Positions 5,710-6,568 of a stretch of DNA of 6,568 bases are shown one piece after another. The first letter of the stretch is position 1. The number at the start of each line of letters is the position of its first letter. This DNA is from an uncultured Ruminococcus sp. (GTDB lineage Bacteria; Bacillota; Clostridia; Oscillospirales; Ruminococcaceae). Position numbers and translations under genes: made by a program. The stretch is from assembly GCA_946183385.1 (NCBI GenBank), contig CAMHBN010000104.1:1-6568 (forward strand). Reading direction: 5' to 3'. Below the pieces are notes generated by a model. That model was not told where the DNA came from, ran no database searches, and saw nothing but the letters and a program-made list of their open reading frames with translations.

Positions 5710-6378
5710 TCCCATATAGTCGCCGTTGTAGCTTACGAGCACAGCGCTCTGTACGCCCTCCATATCGGCGAGAGCGTTCACGAAATCGGTGTTGTCATCC
5801 TTGAGACGTATCTCCATGTTGAGCTCTACAGCGCCCTTCTGTGCGGATTTGCTCTTGACCACGCATCTCTCAGCCTTCTCGTCGAGGAACTTCTTAGCCT
5901 TCTCCTCGGCATCGTGACCGTCGCAGCGTACAACTACGATGTAGGGGTTCTTATGAGCCTTGCGGTTGACGAAGATGAGGAGGATAACGCCGATGATGAC
6001 GCTGCCGATGACTGCGAGGGGTATCATTCCGGCAGCGAGCACGATTCCCACTGCGATAGACCAGAACAGGAAAGCGATGTCGAGCGGCTCCTTGATAGCG
6101 GTACGGAAGCGGACGATGGAAAGTGCTCCGACCATACCGAGCGAGAGCACGACGTTGCTCGTAACAGCGAGGATAACGACGGTGGTTATCATTGTGAGTG
6201 CCACGAGAGTAGTGCCGAAGCTTGCCGAGTACATTACTCCCGAGTATGTCTTCTTGTATACGAGGAATATGAAAATGCCGAGACCGAAAGCGAGTATCAG
6301 CGCGACAGCCATATCGAGCACGCTGACGCTCGTCACGTTCTCTAAGAAATTGGACTTGAAAATATCATTGAAACTCAT
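5707..6378 (-). CDS. DUF4956 family membrane protein
   Basis: This 223-residue integral membrane protein has about four hydrophobic segments (21-41, 57-79, 101-117, 119-137) and a cytoplasmic C-terminal domain (145-220). The family hallmark GMVGALSIVRFRTAIKEPLD (81-100) is intact. The C-terminal region looks like a beta-alpha-beta-beta-alpha-beta ACT-like fold ending in MEGVQSAVLVSYNGDYMG; that is my reading from the residue pattern. The start was chosen at 6378 because AAGGAG (minus strand, 6393-6388) lies nine bases upstream; in-frame ATGs further out (6480, 6414) have no such site and lie in intergenic structure. DUF4956 has no settled biochemical role. From memory it often sits beside CotH kinases and VTC-type polyphosphate polymerases. 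Here it is the first gene of an operon with CotH, 10 bases apart, suggesting a shared envelope function. Confidence 0.88.
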   Translation of the reverse strand: MSFNDIFKSNFLENVTSVSVLDMAVALILAFGLGIFIFLVYKKTYSGVMYSASFGTTLVALTMITTVVILAVTSNVVLSLGMVGALSIVRFRTAIKEPLDIAFLFWSIAVGIVLAAGMIPLAVIGSVIIGVILLIFVNRKAHKNPYIVVVRCDGHDAEEKAKKFLDEKAERCVVKSKSAQKGAVELNMEIRLKDDNTDFVNALADMEGVQSAVLVSYNGDYMG

Positions 6379-6436
6379 TGTTAAAAACTCCTTTTTATTA
6401 TGGGTAAATATCATTCTGATGGTCGATAGGTGCCGG

Positions 6437-6552
6437 GCGTTTGCGTAATTGCCGCGAATCACAAACGCGAAGGCTGTCAAGACCGCCGTTTACGGCGCTT
6501 GCTTGGTCTTGACTGACTGAGTGTTTGTGATATAATGGGCAATTGCGAACGC
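6437..6552. repeat. Large imperfect palindrome with four inverted blocks
   Basis: Four blocks occur in mirrored order on opposite strands: GTCAAGACC (6476-6484) with GGTCTTGAC (6505-6513); ATCACAAAC (6458-6466) with GTTTGTGAT (6523-6531); AATTGCC (6447-6453) with GGCAATT (6538-6544); GCGTTTGC (6437-6444) with GCGAACGC (6545-6552, seven of eight matching). The spacers between the first two blocks are nine bases on each side. The centre (6485-6504) holds another hairpin, GCCGT (6485-6489) with ACGGC (6492-6496). The right arm contains the plus-strand promoter, and the left arm mirrors its -35 as TTGACA on the minus strand. Confidence 0.8.
6509..6536 (+). promoter_or_regulatory. SigA promoter directed out of the right edge
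   Basis: TTGACT (6509-6514) and a perfect TATAAT (6531-6536) are 16 bases apart, with a TGn extension (TGA at 6528-6530). Transcription would start near 6543, and the gene it serves lies beyond 6568. Both boxes fall inside or at the edge of the palindrome's right arm, so a protein bound there, or cruciform extrusion, would affect initiation. Confidence 0.78.
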
Positions 6553-6568
6553 TCAACCGCTATAAACT

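Larger units (their letters stand above)
6379..6568. other. Intergenic region upstream of the DUF4956-CotH operon
   Basis: No credible gene is seen in these 190 bases on either strand; reading frames that cross it lack ribosome binding sites and run through inverted repeats. It contains the large imperfect palindrome (6437-6552) and an outward plus-strand promoter (6509-6536). For the minus-strand operon, a TTGACA (6480-6475) is present, but no good -10 lies 16-18 bases away. A weak alternative is TTGAGC (6556-6551) with TATATC (6534-6529). The operon's own promoter therefore remains unplaced. Confidence 0.6.

Noticed and set aside
5584..6345. Plus-strand open frame of 253 codons opposite DUF4956 and the CotH start
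   Set aside because: It is a shadow of the DUF4956 gene, whose hallmark motif is clear; the plus-strand product has no recognisable domain.
6437..6552. Invertible promoter (inverton)
   Set aside because: The promoter lies within the repeat arm and not between the arms; the loop between the inner arms is only 20 bases, so inversion would not reorient it.

Overview
The window looks like chromosomal DNA from an anaerobic Gram-positive bacterium of the Clostridia, most likely a Ruminococcus-like member of the Oscillospiraceae. The reasons are GC-rich coding DNA with AT-rich promoters, strong AGGAGG-type ribosome binding sites, consensus SigA promoters with TGn-extended -10 boxes, and a CotH kinase plus DUF4956 gene pair, which I recall as common in that group. 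The genus is an inference.

Layout from left to right. Bases 1-74 are the last 23 codons of a DeoD-type purine nucleoside phosphorylase on the plus strand. Bases 81-187 are non-coding and hold two related GC-rich hairpins, each followed by CCCTACA and TTGCCGTG, arranged as a tandem of about 57 bases. A near-perfect SigA promoter (197-225) follows, then a short leader with two small palindromes. These lead into a two-gene plus-strand operon (299-3262): a MacB/LolD-type ABC ATPase and a 750-residue FtsX-type permease with two extracytoplasmic domains. Together they should form an exporter or a membrane-remodelling ABC complex with unknown cargo. No regulator gene and no membrane-fusion partner is visible.

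The operon ends at a perfect 10-bp hairpin with a GCAA loop (3271-3294). It sits between convergent genes and probably serves both directions. Opposite lies a second two-gene operon, read right to left: a DUF4956 membrane protein (6378-5707), then after 10 bases a 798-residue CotH-family kinase (5696-3300). The CotH protein is membrane-anchored at both ends. Its kinase domain is split by about 120 residues of Gly/Met/Pro/Asp/Phe low-complexity repeats, and the same repeat type returns in the tail beside a Ser/Asp-rich tract. I infer that this operon makes a cell-surface or membrane-associated phosphorylation system. The polyphosphate polymerase (VTC-domain) gene that often accompanies such pairs is not in the window.

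The right end (6379-6568) has no gene. It carries an imperfect palindrome of about 116 bp made of four collinear inverted blocks. A good plus-strand promoter (6509-6536) lies in its right arm and points out of the window, so the DUF4956-CotH operon is probably divergent from an unseen gene.

The most unusual features are the repeat-interrupted CotH kinase, including 29-bp identical in-frame repeats that flank its catalytic region, and the palindrome at the right edge.
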